A stretch of DNA of 64,000 bases from Methanobrevibacter sp. (GTDB lineage Archaea > Methanobacteriota > Methanobacteria > Methanobacteriales > Methanobacteriaceae), in assembly GCA_017434555.1 (NCBI GenBank), contig JAFRFB010000038.1, positions 1 to 64,000 on the forward strand, written 5' to 3'. Below are positions 8,170 to 17,642 of this stretch, piece after piece (position 1 is the first letter of the stretch; every line of letters begins with the position of its first letter). The translations under genes were made by a program, and so were the position numbers. The notes under the pieces are model-generated. The model was not told the origin of the DNA, made no database searches, and was given only the letters and a program-made list of their open reading frames with translations.

Positions 8170-8955
8170 ATGTTTGACTTTAAAAATCATTATAGAACAT
8201 TTAAAAATTACAGTTTTTTACTAACGGAACTCATTAAAAGGGATATTAGTGGAAAATATAAAGATTCTACTTTAGGTCTTTTTTGGAGTTTTTTAAACCC
8301 TTTATTATCCATGATAGTATTAACAATAGTATTTTCTACATTTTTCGGAAGAACTATTGAAAACTTTCCAGTTTATTTGTTAAGTGGTAAATTGGTTTTT
8401 GATTTATTTGCAAATGCTACAACTGGAGCTATGGATTCAATTAAAGGTAATTCAGAGATTATCAAAAAGATTTATGTGCCGAAATATATGTTTGCTGTTG
8501 GTATAGTATGTTCTGAATTTATAAACTTTTTAATTTCATTAGTTGTTTTAATCGCTGTAATGATAGTTACTGGAGCTCCATTTTACTGGTCATTATTCTA
8601 TTCTCCAATTCCACTGTTTTTCTTGCTTTTATTAACAATGGGTGTTGGGTTAATCCTTGCTACATTAACTACATTTTTCACAGATATAAAATATCTTTAT
8701 GGAGTTTTAACAATGCTTTTATCATTCATGACTCCGTTATTCTATCCTATTGAAATTATTCCAGAAGAATTTTTATTCTTCTTTAAAATAAATCCACTTT
8801 ATGCTGCCGTATCAAGTTTTAGAGATATTGTTTTATATGGTGCTTTTCCACAAACAAAATTCTTATTGTATTTAATAATAACGTCAATTTTTGCTCTTAT
8901 CTTAGGTGTTTATCTGTTTTATAGATATCAAGATGAATTCGTAATCAATATTTAG
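8170..8955 (+). CDS. ABC-2 polysaccharide exporter permease (TagG/Wzm family)
   Basis: This 261-residue integral membrane protein has about six hydrophobic helices and the family's N-terminal cytoplasmic signature: LIKRDISGKYKDSTLGLFWS, followed by LNPLLSM. It would form the channel through which a lipid-linked polysaccharide crosses the membrane, powered by the ATPase encoded ten bases downstream. Its TagG/Wzm-like length is normal. GGTGGA lies upstream of ATG 8170. The pairing with an ATPase and a glycosyltransferase cluster supports an export role for the surface polymer. Confidence 0.88.
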   Translation: MFDFKNHYRTFKNYSFLLTELIKRDISGKYKDSTLGLFWSFLNPLLSMIVLTIVFSTFFGRTIENFPVYLLSGKLVFDLFANATTGAMDSIKGNSEIIKKIYVPKYMFAVGIVCSEFINFLISLVVLIAVMIVTGAPFYWSLFYSPIPLFFLLLLTMGVGLILATLTTFFTDIKYLYGVLTMLLSFMTPLFYPIEIIPEEFLFFFKINPLYAAVSSFRDIVLYGAFPQTKFLLYLIITSIFALILGVYLFYRYQDEFVINI

Positions 8956-8965
8956 GAGGAAGTTA

Positions 8966-10777
8966 ATGTCAACCCAAATGAGATATCCAAAAAATACATA
9001 TCAAGATTCTTCACATGACAGTGGAGAATGGAAAGATTTAGACAATATTTTAATTGATGACTGGGAATTACTTGCATGTTGTACATTGTCTCCTAATCAG
9101 AAACCTAATTCATTAGTAGTTACTAATTTTAAGTTCAATATTCCGCAGGATGCTATAATTCATGCTGTTGACATCAGACTGGACTTTCATAGAGACTCAT
9201 CCCAAAACAGTATTAATTTGGAACCTCCTACAGTAAGATTAATTAATGTTAAAGAGGATTATGAATCAAAGCCATTACATGGGCCGACTGTTTCTCCTAT
9301 TGAAAGATCAGTATTATTTGATGGAAGTAATATGTCTCCGGCAGAATTAAATAATCCTGATTTTGGTGTTGAAATCATTTTTGATGAAAATGAAAGCGAA
9401 TTTTCAGGCGATTTATTCTTCGATTTTGTCAGAATATCAGTTAATTATGAAGAACAGAGATTTGTCATTGGAAGTTTAAACGGTGAAGGTTTTCCAGTAA
9501 AAGAAAAACCGCTTCAAAAAGCAGTCGGTGAAACTTTTATTTACACAGTTTTATTCAATAACTCCAATGGAATTAATAAAGATCCACAGGACATAAAAAT
9601 TAATCTTCCTGAAGGCTTAGAAGTTATTAATCATTATTTCGGGTCTGATAAAAAAGGAAAAATTGAGGTTAATGAAATCGATTATGAAGAAGACAGATTT
9701 GATTTTGACATGTTGACTGGTGAACAGGAAATAATTTATGATGATGATGAAATTGATTTAGATACTCTTATTTGGCATACTGGTGTTAAAGGAATAGGAA
9801 TGAGTCGTTTAAGACTTGAATTAAAATGTGTTAGTGAAGGATTTAAAGAAATTTCAGCCTTTAATGAATTTTCTGGCACTGGTGCTCATTTTTATGTTGA
9901 AGTTCATCCTGAAGGTTATGAACATGAACCTAATGTTTATGAAGAGTCTCTTCTTAAATGGAAGAGCCAATTAGATGTTGACGAAGATTATCAAACTTTA
10001 AATAAAGAAGTAGTTATTGAAGTCAATAATCTTAATCGTGAGTTTGATAAGGCTCAGGAAAAAGTAGATAACTTAAAAGAGTATGTTATTAAATGGCTTA
10101 AACGTGATTTAAAGCCAAAAACTAAATTTAAAGCCCTAACTGATGTATCTTTTACTATAAATAGAGGTGAACGTGTTGGAATCATAGGTTTTAATGGCGC
10201 CGGTAAAAGTACTCTTTTAAAGATTTTATCTGGTGTATTAAGGCCGAATTCAGGATCAATTCATATTAATGGTAAGGTAGCACCATTGCTTGAATTGGGT
10301 GCTGGTTTTGACCATAATTATAGTGGAAGGGAGAACGTTTTCTTAAATGGAGCTATTCTAGGATATTCTAGAGAATTTTTAGAAGGAAAATATGATGAAA
10401 TAGTTGAATTTTCAGAATTAGAGGAATTCATGGAGCTTCCAATTAAAAATTATTCTTCAGGTATGATTGCTAAGTTAGGTTTCGCTGTTGCTACACTTGT
10501 TGAGCCGGAAATACTTATTTTGGATGAAATTCTTTCTGTAGGGGATGTAAGATTCCAGAAAAAAAGTGGAGATAAGTTAAAATCAATGATGAATACTGGA
10601 ACCACTGTTTTACTAGTTTCCCACTCTGTCGGTACCATAAGAGCAATGTGTAATAGGGTAATCTGGTTAGACCATGGTAAAATCGTTATGGATGGTTTAA
10701 CAAAGGATGTTTGTGATGCTTATGTAGAAGCAGCTAAAAAAGCTTCTGATGATGAATTAACTGGATTAGAAATTTAA
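8966..10777 (+). CDS. Polysaccharide ABC exporter ATPase with long N-terminal beta extension
   Basis: The C-terminal 225 residues are a TagH/Wzt-type ATPase: Walker A GFNGAGKST (408-416), signature YSSGM near 496, Walker B ILILDE near 516 and the H-loop LLVSHS. The first ~345 residues are unusual for the family. Residues 1-155 read as a beta-sandwich (NFKFNIPQDAIIHAVDIRLD), and 160-330 resemble an adhesin/DUF11-like repeat (TVLFNNSNGINKDPQDIKIN). No signal peptide or membrane helix is seen, so the extension should be cytoplasmic. By analogy with the C-terminal carbohydrate-binding domain of bacterial Wzt, it may recognise the finished glycan; here it sits at the opposite end. AGGAGG precedes the ATG. 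Confidence 0.88.
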   Translation: MSTQMRYPKNTYQDSSHDSGEWKDLDNILIDDWELLACCTLSPNQKPNSLVVTNFKFNIPQDAIIHAVDIRLDFHRDSSQNSINLEPPTVRLINVKEDYESKPLHGPTVSPIERSVLFDGSNMSPAELNNPDFGVEIIFDENESEFSGDLFFDFVRISVNYEEQRFVIGSLNGEGFPVKEKPLQKAVGETFIYTVLFNNSNGINKDPQDIKINLPEGLEVINHYFGSDKKGKIEVNEIDYEEDRFDFDMLTGEQEIIYDDDEIDLDTLIWHTGVKGIGMSRLRLELKCVSEGFKEISAFNEFSGTGAHFYVEVHPEGYEHEPNVYEESLLKWKSQLDVDEDYQTLNKEVVIEVNNLNREFDKAQEKVDNLKEYVIKWLKRDLKPKTKFKALTDVSFTINRGERVGIIGFNGAGKSTLLKILSGVLRPNSGSIHINGKVAPLLELGAGFDHNYSGRENVFLNGAILGYSREFLEGKYDEIVEFSELEEFMELPIKNYSSGMIAKLGFAVATLVEPEILILDEILSVGDVRFQKKSGDKLKSMMNTGTTVLLVSHSVGTIRAMCNRVIWLDHGKIVMDGLTKDVCDAYVEAAKKASDDELTGLEI

Positions 10778-10910
10778 TTTTTATTTTTCAAGAATAAATT
10801 GAGTGTTGGCGATATTATGACACTTTAATTAAAATTCGTTTTTTGCTTTTTAATCGGATTTTCATCATTTCTGAATTGCTAAGTCATTCTTTTTGTCCAT
10901 TTCATATTAA

Positions 10911-12419
10911 ATGTTAAATATAATAATTTATAACAAATTATATATGGCATTGTTAAATGGAAGTAGCGATGAAAAATTTGGAATTATTTTAACTATTATC
11001 GGATTAATTTTTTTGATTATCACAACTTACATCGGATTTACTACGTTTGGAGTTTGGAGTGATGAAATATTTTCTATTTTAATGATTAATCTTCCGTTTA
11101 AACAATTTTTAGCTAAAGGATTTACAGATGTCCATCCATTGTTATATTATTTTATTTATAAAGTTATTTTTAAAATTTCTTTATTATGGGGATATGATAA
11201 TCCGTTTATACTTGGAAAAATTCTTTCTTTAATTCCTATTTATTTGTTAGTTCTTTTTTCCTTTACAAAAATCCGAAAGAATTTTGGAATGTTAACAAGT
11301 GGAATATTTACTTTATGCATTTGTGCAATGCCTAGGATTATGATTTATGCTGTTGAACTTAGAATGTATTCCTGGGCGCTGTTTTTTGTGACAGCTAGTT
11401 ATATTTATCTTTATGATTTAATCGATTCACCGAATAGAAAAAGTTGGATTATTTTTACAATTCTTACTATTTGTTCTGCATATACCCATTATTTTTCAGC
11501 AGTCGCATCATTTTGTATTTATATATTATTTTTAGTTTATCTAGTCAAAAATAATAAAGAATTAAAAATTTGGTTTTTATCTGCATTAACTTGTATAATA
11601 GCTTATATTCCTGCTTTGTACATTGTTTCCATACAATTTACTCGGGTAAGCAATGGCTTTTGGATTGATCCTATTTCATTAAAAACTGTTATTAGCTATG
11701 TGTATTTTATCTTATCTCCTGCTAATGAATTTGTACCAGGCAATCAACTTATAAGCCCTACGATTATAGGTTCTTTATTGTTAATATCCATAATATATTT
11801 ATTTTATAAAAAACGAGATACTTATACTTCAATATCATTTTTAGTCGTAATTTTAGTCCCATTGATAGGAATAGTTATTTCATTTATTATGCATCCTTTT
11901 TTCCATCAAAGATATTTAGTTCCAGTTATAGGATGTTTATGGATCGGTTTTTCAATACTTCTGGCTAAATTTTGGGATGATAAAAAGATTTTTATTCCAG
12001 TAATATGTATCGTTTTAATCATATCTACTATGGGTTGTGTTGATTTTATAAAAATGGAGGAAAATGATTTAGCCAGTGATTCATACGAATTAAACGATTT
12101 AAATCTTAATATGGGTAAAAATGATATTATCATTCATGATCATATTTCATCATATAATAAATTTAGATTTTATATGATGAAAGAAAATGAAAATATTTAT
12201 TTCAATAATTCTCTTGTTGAAAATGTAAATAATACATTAAACAGTCAAAATATTCAACATAAGATAAATAATGGTTCAAAAGTATTTTTCATTGATGGAA
12301 AACATGAAAATGCATCTCAATTAAGAAATGCTGGTTTTAATTTAATTGAAATTAAAATTTACCAACCTACTTATGGGGAAGTTTATAAAGCATATTTAAT
12401 AGATACAAAAAGGGCATAA
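10911..12419 (+). CDS. GT39/ArnT-like polytopic membrane glycosyltransferase
   Basis: This ~500-residue protein has about eleven to twelve membrane helices and the hallmark first-loop motif WSDEIFSI followed by DVHPLLYYFIYK, with AVELRMYSWAL further on. These are typical of GT-C enzymes of the PMT/ArnT type, which use lipid-phosphate sugars on the outer membrane face. It may attach a side-branch residue to the exported polymer or glycoproteins. The start is uncertain: ATG 10911 or ATG 10944 (MALLNGSS); neither has a strong ribosome binding site. T-rich sequence at 10774-10790 probably ends the preceding operon. Confidence 0.82.
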   Translation: MLNIIIYNKLYMALLNGSSDEKFGIILTIIGLIFLIITTYIGFTTFGVWSDEIFSILMINLPFKQFLAKGFTDVHPLLYYFIYKVIFKISLLWGYDNPFILGKILSLIPIYLLVLFSFTKIRKNFGMLTSGIFTLCICAMPRIMIYAVELRMYSWALFFVTASYIYLYDLIDSPNRKSWIIFTILTICSAYTHYFSAVASFCIYILFLVYLVKNNKELKIWFLSALTCIIAYIPALYIVSIQFTRVSNGFWIDPISLKTVISYVYFILSPANEFVPGNQLISPTIIGSLLLISIIYLFYKKRDTYTSISFLVVILVPLIGIVISFIMHPFFHQRYLVPVIGCLWIGFSILLAKFWDDKKIFIPVICIVLIISTMGCVDFIKMEENDLASDSYELNDLNLNMGKNDIIIHDHISSYNKFRFYMMKENENIYFNNSLVENVNNTLNSQNIQHKINNGSKVFFIDGKHENASQLRNAGFNLIEIKIYQPTYGEVYKAYLIDTKRA

Positions 12420-12617
12420 AAAGAGTGTGAATAAAAACCAGAAATTTACCAAAAAAATAATAATTTCCTAAAATAAAAATAGCTGGAATAAAAACAATAA
12501 TAAAATTAAAATAAATCACACATATACCTTAACTTTAAAAAGTGTTTTTAAATAGTTATTTTAATTAATTATAAATTACAAAAAGTTATTCATAATTAAA
12601 AATTTTTAAGTGATTTT
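12420..12617 (+). promoter_or_regulatory. Promoter region of the rfbA operon
   Basis: This is a 198-base AT-rich gap. A TATA-like TTTTAAATA lies near 12545-12553, and the GTGATTTT motif just before ATG 12618 matches the GGTGAT-type ribosome binding site used throughout the window. It probably starts the long co-directional run rfbA-rfbC-rfbB-glycosyltransferases. No hairpin of note was seen. Confidence 0.4.
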
Positions 12618-13484
12618 ATGAAAGGTATTGTACTTGCTGGTGGTTCTGGAACTCGTTTGTATCCTATTACTAAAGCGGTTTCTAAACAGTTATTACCATT
12701 ATATGATAAACCAATGATTTATTATCCGATTTCAGTTCTTATGCTTGCTGGAATTAAGGAGATTTTGATTATTTCTACTCCTAGGGATTTGCCTATGTAT
12801 AAGGATTTGTTGGGTGATGGGTCTTCATTTGGTATTAGTTTTGAGTATGCTGTTCAGGAGCATCCAAATGGACTTGCTGAAGCTTTTATTGTTGGTGAAG
12901 ACTTTATTGGCGATGATAATGTTGCTTTAATCCTTGGGGATAATATTTTCCATGGCCACAGATTTACAGAAATATTGGAAAGGGCTACTGCACTTGAGGA
13001 GGGTGCGGTTATTTTTGGTTATTATACTAATAATCCTGAGGCTTTTGGTGTTGTTGAGTTTGATGATGACTGGAATGTTTTATCTGTTGAAGAAAAACCA
13101 GAAAATCCTAAATCAAATTATATCGTACCGGGATTATATTTCTATGATAATGATGTAATTGAAATAGCAAAAAATGTTAAACCGTCCGATAGGGGTGAAG
13201 TTGAAATCACTTCTGTTAATGAGGAATATTTAAACCGAGGTAAGTTAAAAGTTGAACTTTTAGGTCGTGGAATGGCCTGGTTAGATACAGGAACTCATGC
13301 AGGTCTTTTAGAAGCAGCTAATTTCATTGAAACAGTTCAAAAAAGACAAAGCTTATACATTGCATGTCTTGAAGAAATTGCTTACAATAAAGGTTACATT
13401 ACAGAAGAACAATTACTTGAAACAGCTGAAGAGCTTAAAAAGACAGATTATGGACAATACTTATTTAATTTAGCTAAAAGGTGA
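12618..13484 (+). CDS. rfbA: Glucose-1-phosphate thymidylyltransferase
   Basis: This 288-residue RmlA-type nucleotidyltransferase makes dTDP-glucose from dTTP and glucose-1-phosphate, the first step towards dTDP-rhamnose. Visible features are the N-terminal [13 protein letters not shown] signature, [16 protein letters not shown], the LGDNIFHG metal and substrate segment, and [11 protein letters not shown] followed by GLYFYD. The length matches the family. It is the first gene of the rfbA-rfbC-rfbB set, followed after seven bases by rfbC. Confidence 0.96.
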   Translation: MKGIVLAGGSGTRLYPITKAVSKQLLPLYDKPMIYYPISVLMLAGIKEILIISTPRDLPMYKDLLGDGSSFGISFEYAVQEHPNGLAEAFIVGEDFIGDDNVALILGDNIFHGHRFTEILERATALEEGAVIFGYYTNNPEAFGVVEFDDDWNVLSVEEKPENPKSNYIVPGLYFYDNDVIEIAKNVKPSDRGEVEITSVNEEYLNRGKLKVELLGRGMAWLDTGTHAGLLEAANFIETVQKRQSLYIACLEEIAYNKGYITEEQLLETAEELKKTDYGQYLFNLAKR

Positions 13485-13491
13485 TTTTTTT

Positions 13492-14049
13492 ATGGGTCAA
13501 TTTAAATTTACAGAGTGTGATATTGAAGGCATGTTTATTGTTGAACCTGCGGTTTTCGGTGATAATCGTGGTTATTTTATGGAAACTTATAATGAGAATG
13601 ATTTTAAAGAGGCAGGTTATGATTTGACTTTTGTTCAGGATAATCAATCTTCTTCATCAAAAGGTGTTTTAAGAGGTCTTCATTTACAGTTAACACAGCC
13701 TCAAGGTAAATTGGTTCGTGTTTTGAAAGGTGAGGTCTTTGATGTTGGTGTTGATCTTAGAGGTGATTCTCCTACTTACGGTGAGTGGTTTGGAGCTATT
13801 TTATCTGATGAAAACAAAAAGCAGTTGTATATTCCACCTTGTTTTGCTCACGGATTTGTAGTATTGTCTGATGAGGCTGAATTTGCTTATAAATGCACTG
13901 ATTTTTATAATGGTCCTGATGAAAGCGGAATTATCTGGAACGATCCGGATATTGGTATTGACTGGCCTATTGATGATATTGATGAACTGATATTTTCCGA
14001 AAAAGATGAAAAATGGCAAACACTTGCTGAATCAAAAATCAAATACTAA
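13492..14049 (+). CDS. rfbC: dTDP-4-dehydrorhamnose 3,5-epimerase
   Basis: This 185-residue cupin-fold epimerase converts dTDP-4-keto-6-deoxyglucose to the L-rhamno form. The catalytic histidine is H64 in GVLRGLHLQ, and the conserved QGKLVRVLKGEVFDV and YIPPCFAHGF segments are present. The length is normal. AAGGTGATTTTTTT directly precedes the ATG and overlaps the rfbA stop, indicating translational coupling. rfbB follows 13 bases after the stop. Confidence 0.96.
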   Translation: MGQFKFTECDIEGMFIVEPAVFGDNRGYFMETYNENDFKEAGYDLTFVQDNQSSSSKGVLRGLHLQLTQPQGKLVRVLKGEVFDVGVDLRGDSPTYGEWFGAILSDENKKQLYIPPCFAHGFVVLSDEAEFAYKCTDFYNGPDESGIIWNDPDIGIDWPIDDIDELIFSEKDEKWQTLAESKIKY

Positions 14050-14062
14050 GGATGTTATTTTT

Positions 14063-15070
14063 ATGAGTACAATTTTAATCACTGGTGGAGCAGGATTTAT
14101 CGGGAGCAATTTCGTAAAATACATGCTTGACAAATATTCCGATTACGATATAATTAATTTGGACGCTTTAACCTACTGTGGAAACCTGGAAAACCTAAAA
14201 GATATTGAAGACATGGATAACTACACTTTTGTTAAAGGAGATATAAGGGATAAAGAATTAGTTGATGATTTGGTTTGTAAATGTGATTATGTCATTAATT
14301 TTGCTGCAGAAAGCCATGTTGACAGAAGCATAACCGATCCGGAAATTTTTATCAAATCCAACGTTTTAGGAACACAGGTATTGTTAAACGCAGCAAAAGA
14401 GTTCGGAGTTGAAAAATACATCCAAATATCAACCGATGAAGTATATGGAACATTAGGAGAAACAGGATACTTCTCAGAAACCACTCCTCTACAGCCAAAC
14501 AGTCCGTATTCTGCTTCCAAAGCTGGTGGAGACTTAATCACAAGAGCATACTTCGAAACATTTGATTTGCCAATAAATATTACTCGCTGTTCCAATAATT
14601 ATGGTCCTTATCAGTTCCCAGAAAAGCTAATACCTTTAATGATATCCAATGCACTGGAAGACAAAAAACTGCCTATTTATGGTGACGGTAAAAACATACG
14701 TGACTGGTTACATGTGTACGACCATTGCCAGGCAATAGACTTAGTTTTACATGAAGGAAAACTTGGAGAAGTCTACAACATTGGTGGACACAACGAAAGA
14801 CAAAACATCCAAATCGTAAAACTAATACTTGAAGCATTAGGAAAAGATGAATCATTAATTGAATTCGTAGCTGACAGATTAGGTCACGACAGAAGATATG
14901 CAATTGACGCTGACAAAATCCGCAATGAACTTGGCTGGGAACCTAAATACACCTTTGAAACAGGTATAAAAGAAACAATCCAATGGTATCTTGATAACCA
15001 AGACTGGATGGACCAAGTAAAAAGCGGAGAATACCAACAATACTACGAAAAAATGTATGCAAACAGATAA
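14063..15070 (+). CDS. rfbB: dTDP-glucose 4,6-dehydratase
   Basis: This 335-residue SDR enzyme carries out the second step of dTDP-rhamnose synthesis. It shows ITGGAGFIGSN (6-16), T124-D125-E126 in the active site and Y149-x3-K153 in PYSASKAGGD. The start at ATG 14063 is chosen because it gives the canonical STILITGGAG N-terminus and a GGATG motif lies upstream; an in-frame upstream codon at 14006 lies inside rfbC. From about codon 15 onward the gene uses many AAC, TAC and GAC codons, unlike rfbA and rfbC, which suggests a different ancestry or expression constraint. Confidence 0.96.
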   Translation: MSTILITGGAGFIGSNFVKYMLDKYSDYDIINLDALTYCGNLENLKDIEDMDNYTFVKGDIRDKELVDDLVCKCDYVINFAAESHVDRSITDPEIFIKSNVLGTQVLLNAAKEFGVEKYIQISTDEVYGTLGETGYFSETTPLQPNSPYSASKAGGDLITRAYFETFDLPINITRCSNNYGPYQFPEKLIPLMISNALEDKKLPIYGDGKNIRDWLHVYDHCQAIDLVLHEGKLGEVYNIGGHNERQNIQIVKLILEALGKDESLIEFVADRLGHDRRYAIDADKIRNELGWEPKYTFETGIKETIQWYLDNQDWMDQVKSGEYQQYYEKMYANR

Positions 15071-15083
15071 TGGGGTGTAAACC

Positions 15084-16217
15084 TTGGACGTTAAGATTTC
15101 AATAGTATTGCCTGTTTATAATGTGGCTAATTATCTTAGAAAGTGTTTAGATAGTTTGGTTAATCAAACATTTGAAGATTTTGAGGTAATATGTGTAAAT
15201 GACGGGTCTACAGATTTATCTTTGGGTATTCTCGAAGGTTATTCCTTAACTGATTCCAGATTTAAAATAATTACTCAGGAAAATCAGGGATTAAGTGGAG
15301 CTCGTAATACTGGAATCCAGCATGTTCAGGGAGATTATATCTTATTTGTCGATTCGGACGATTGGCTTGAAGAAACTGCATTGGAACAGTTGTATGAACA
15401 TGTGGAAGGTTTCAATTCTGACATTACAATGTTCAAATTCAAATATTACAATGAAAATTCATCAGAATTTAGTGAAGGGCCTTTTACAAATTTGGAAATT
15501 ATCGATCCATCTTTTTACACAGGTAATTTTTTTTATATGGATGTTTTGGATATTATATTTAAAATATCTCATGCTCCATTCAATAAACTCTATAAAACTT
15601 CATTTCTTAAAGATATAGATGCCCAATTCCTTCACGGTTCTTATTATGAGGATTTAGAATTTTTCTATAAGGTATTTTTAAAGGCTAAAAAAGTTTCAGT
15701 TTTACCAGAATATCTTTATTATTATAGAATTAGAGACCATTCAATATCAACTAGTGGGGATGAAGGTTCGTTTGATATATTTAACATACTGGAATTAACT
15801 AAGCAATATTTCATTGATGCTAGTGTTTATAATCAAATTAAACAAGATTGGTTAATGTTTACAATTGTTAATTTAAAATTTGTTTATTTAAGATTAAATG
15901 AAAAGTTTAAAAATCAATTTATTCAATTAATGAAAGAAAAATATTATGATTATTCTTTAAATGAGGTTGTTTATAGTGAAAATTGGCATTATGAAGATAG
16001 AGCATTTCATGAATCAATTTTACCGGCTGAAAACTATAAAGAATTTGATTTAAATTATGATAAAAATTGTTATGAAATTTTATATAAGCATTATGAAACA
16101 TTATCCAATGAATATAAAAAACAAATTGATATGTTAACTGATAAAAATAATCAATTAAAAGAAGAATTAAATGAAAGTTCTATAAAAAATAAATTTAAAA
16201 AAATAGTGAAATCATGA
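15084..16217 (+). CDS. GT2 glycosyltransferase
   Basis: This 377-residue protein has an N-terminal GT2 domain (VKISIVLPVYNVANYLRKCL, then VNDGSTD and VDSDDW as DXD), closely related to the first domain of the 1656-3485 protein. The last ~50 residues form a lysine/glutamate-rich coiled coil. The donor and acceptor cannot be told from sequence. The TTG start at 15084 follows GGGGTG (15072-15077). It overlaps the next gene by four bases (ATGA). Confidence 0.88.
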   Translation: MDVKISIVLPVYNVANYLRKCLDSLVNQTFEDFEVICVNDGSTDLSLGILEGYSLTDSRFKIITQENQGLSGARNTGIQHVQGDYILFVDSDDWLEETALEQLYEHVEGFNSDITMFKFKYYNENSSEFSEGPFTNLEIIDPSFYTGNFFYMDVLDIIFKISHAPFNKLYKTSFLKDIDAQFLHGSYYEDLEFFYKVFLKAKKVSVLPEYLYYYRIRDHSISTSGDEGSFDIFNILELTKQYFIDASVYNQIKQDWLMFTIVNLKFVYLRLNEKFKNQFIQLMKEKYYDYSLNEVVYSENWHYEDRAFHESILPAENYKEFDLNYDKNCYEILYKHYETLSNEYKKQIDMLTDKNNQLKEELNESSIKNKFKKIVKS

Positions 16218-17635
16218 AAACAGATTTAAGTGTTATTATCCCTGTTTATAATGTTGAATCTTATATTAGAGAATGTTTAGATTCAATTGTTAATCAAACT
16301 ATTGGAATAGAAAATATTGAAATCATTATAGTTAATGATAAAACACCAGATAATAGTATGGATATTGTTATGGAATATGCAGAAAGATATCCTTCTTTTA
16401 AAATAATTAATAATGAAGTTAATCAGGGATTGGGTGAAAGTAGAAATATTGGACTTAAACATGTCAATTCTGATTATGTTACATTTGTTGATAGTGATGA
16501 TTTTATTTCATTGAATGCTTATGAGGATGCATTAAATAAAATTAATGAATTTGATGTGGATTTGTTAATTTACAGTTGGGAAACATATGATGGAAATGAT
16601 GTTGTTCAGACAAATAACATTCACCATCAGTGCTATAGGGAAAACATGTTAATAGAGGATATTAATAATTTTCCTAAATTATTCTTTTTAACTTCGGCAT
16701 GGAATAAAATTTATCATAAAAGTTTATTTCCTCTTTTAAAGTATTCTAAAGGTTTTTATGAAGATAATTATGTCACATGTAATGTTTTATTAAATGCTAA
16801 ACGCATTTTCTATAGTAAAGATTCAACTTATTATTATAGAAAAAATATGGATTCAATCACTGAAAAAATTTCCAAAGATAATGTAATTGATTTGTGTAAT
16901 GTAATTTCCCAGTTATATGAATTCAATAATGATAATGTTAATTTATTAACTATTAATTTTATCAATGATGTAATATTCTGGATTTATTATTATGATTGGG
17001 CAATATGCGATGAAATATATTTTGTTGAAAAACTTCAGAAATCTTCAAAAAACATTAGACAATCTGACATTGAAAAATTTGTTGATTTCTTCCCAGATTG
17101 GAATTTTTACAAAGAAGATATTTTAAATTTACATAATTATGATGCAGAAACTTTTCTTGCTAAATATAAATATTTTAATCATTTTTCTAAAGTTGAAACT
17201 TTCGCCAACTTGTATGTAGATACGGGTAATGGATTTAATGAGGATGAAAAAATAGAAATTACTTATTCTCCTAAAAAAAATAATAATAAGTTAATCTTTG
17301 ATTTGTCAAAATTTAAAATAACTGAAAATTTACGTTTTGACCCATTAGAGGGAGAATTTATCAAGGCCAAAATAAATAATGTTAAAGTTTTAGAGGCGAA
17401 TTCCAATAATCCAGTCACTGATGATTATCAATATTTTTTAACCTTGGACCCTTTTTTTATTCTTGATGCAGAATTTGATGATAAGTTAATGATAGATTTT
17501 GATTTGGACTTTTTAACTAATGAGGAATTGGCTAACTTTTTCCATCAAAAAGAAATAAGCATTATTGAAAAAAATAATATTATAAATGAGTTTAATCAAA
17601 ATAATAAGAAAGGTAGATTTAATTTTTTTAAGTAG
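16214..17635 (+). CDS. GT2 glycosyltransferase with C-terminal extension
   Basis: This 473-residue protein has an N-terminal GT2 domain (DLSVIIPVYNVESYIRECL, with IVNDKTPDNS and VDSDDF as DXD). Residues from about 330 form a separate, probably beta-rich domain of unknown function (KLIFDLSKFKI..., LRFDPLEGEF), a layout seen in other cell-surface GT2 enzymes. It is translationally coupled to the previous gene through ATGA. The sugar specificity is unknown. Confidence 0.87.
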   Translation: MKTDLSVIIPVYNVESYIRECLDSIVNQTIGIENIEIIIVNDKTPDNSMDIVMEYAERYPSFKIINNEVNQGLGESRNIGLKHVNSDYVTFVDSDDFISLNAYEDALNKINEFDVDLLIYSWETYDGNDVVQTNNIHHQCYRENMLIEDINNFPKLFFLTSAWNKIYHKSLFPLLKYSKGFYEDNYVTCNVLLNAKRIFYSKDSTYYYRKNMDSITEKISKDNVIDLCNVISQLYEFNNDNVNLLTINFINDVIFWIYYYDWAICDEIYFVEKLQKSSKNIRQSDIEKFVDFFPDWNFYKEDILNLHNYDAETFLAKYKYFNHFSKVETFANLYVDTGNGFNEDEKIEITYSPKKNNNKLIFDLSKFKITENLRFDPLEGEFIKAKINNVKVLEANSNNPVTDDYQYFLTLDPFFILDAEFDDKLMIDFDLDFLTNEELANFFHQKEISIIEKNNIINEFNQNNKKGRFNFFK

Positions 17636-17642
17636 TGAAATT

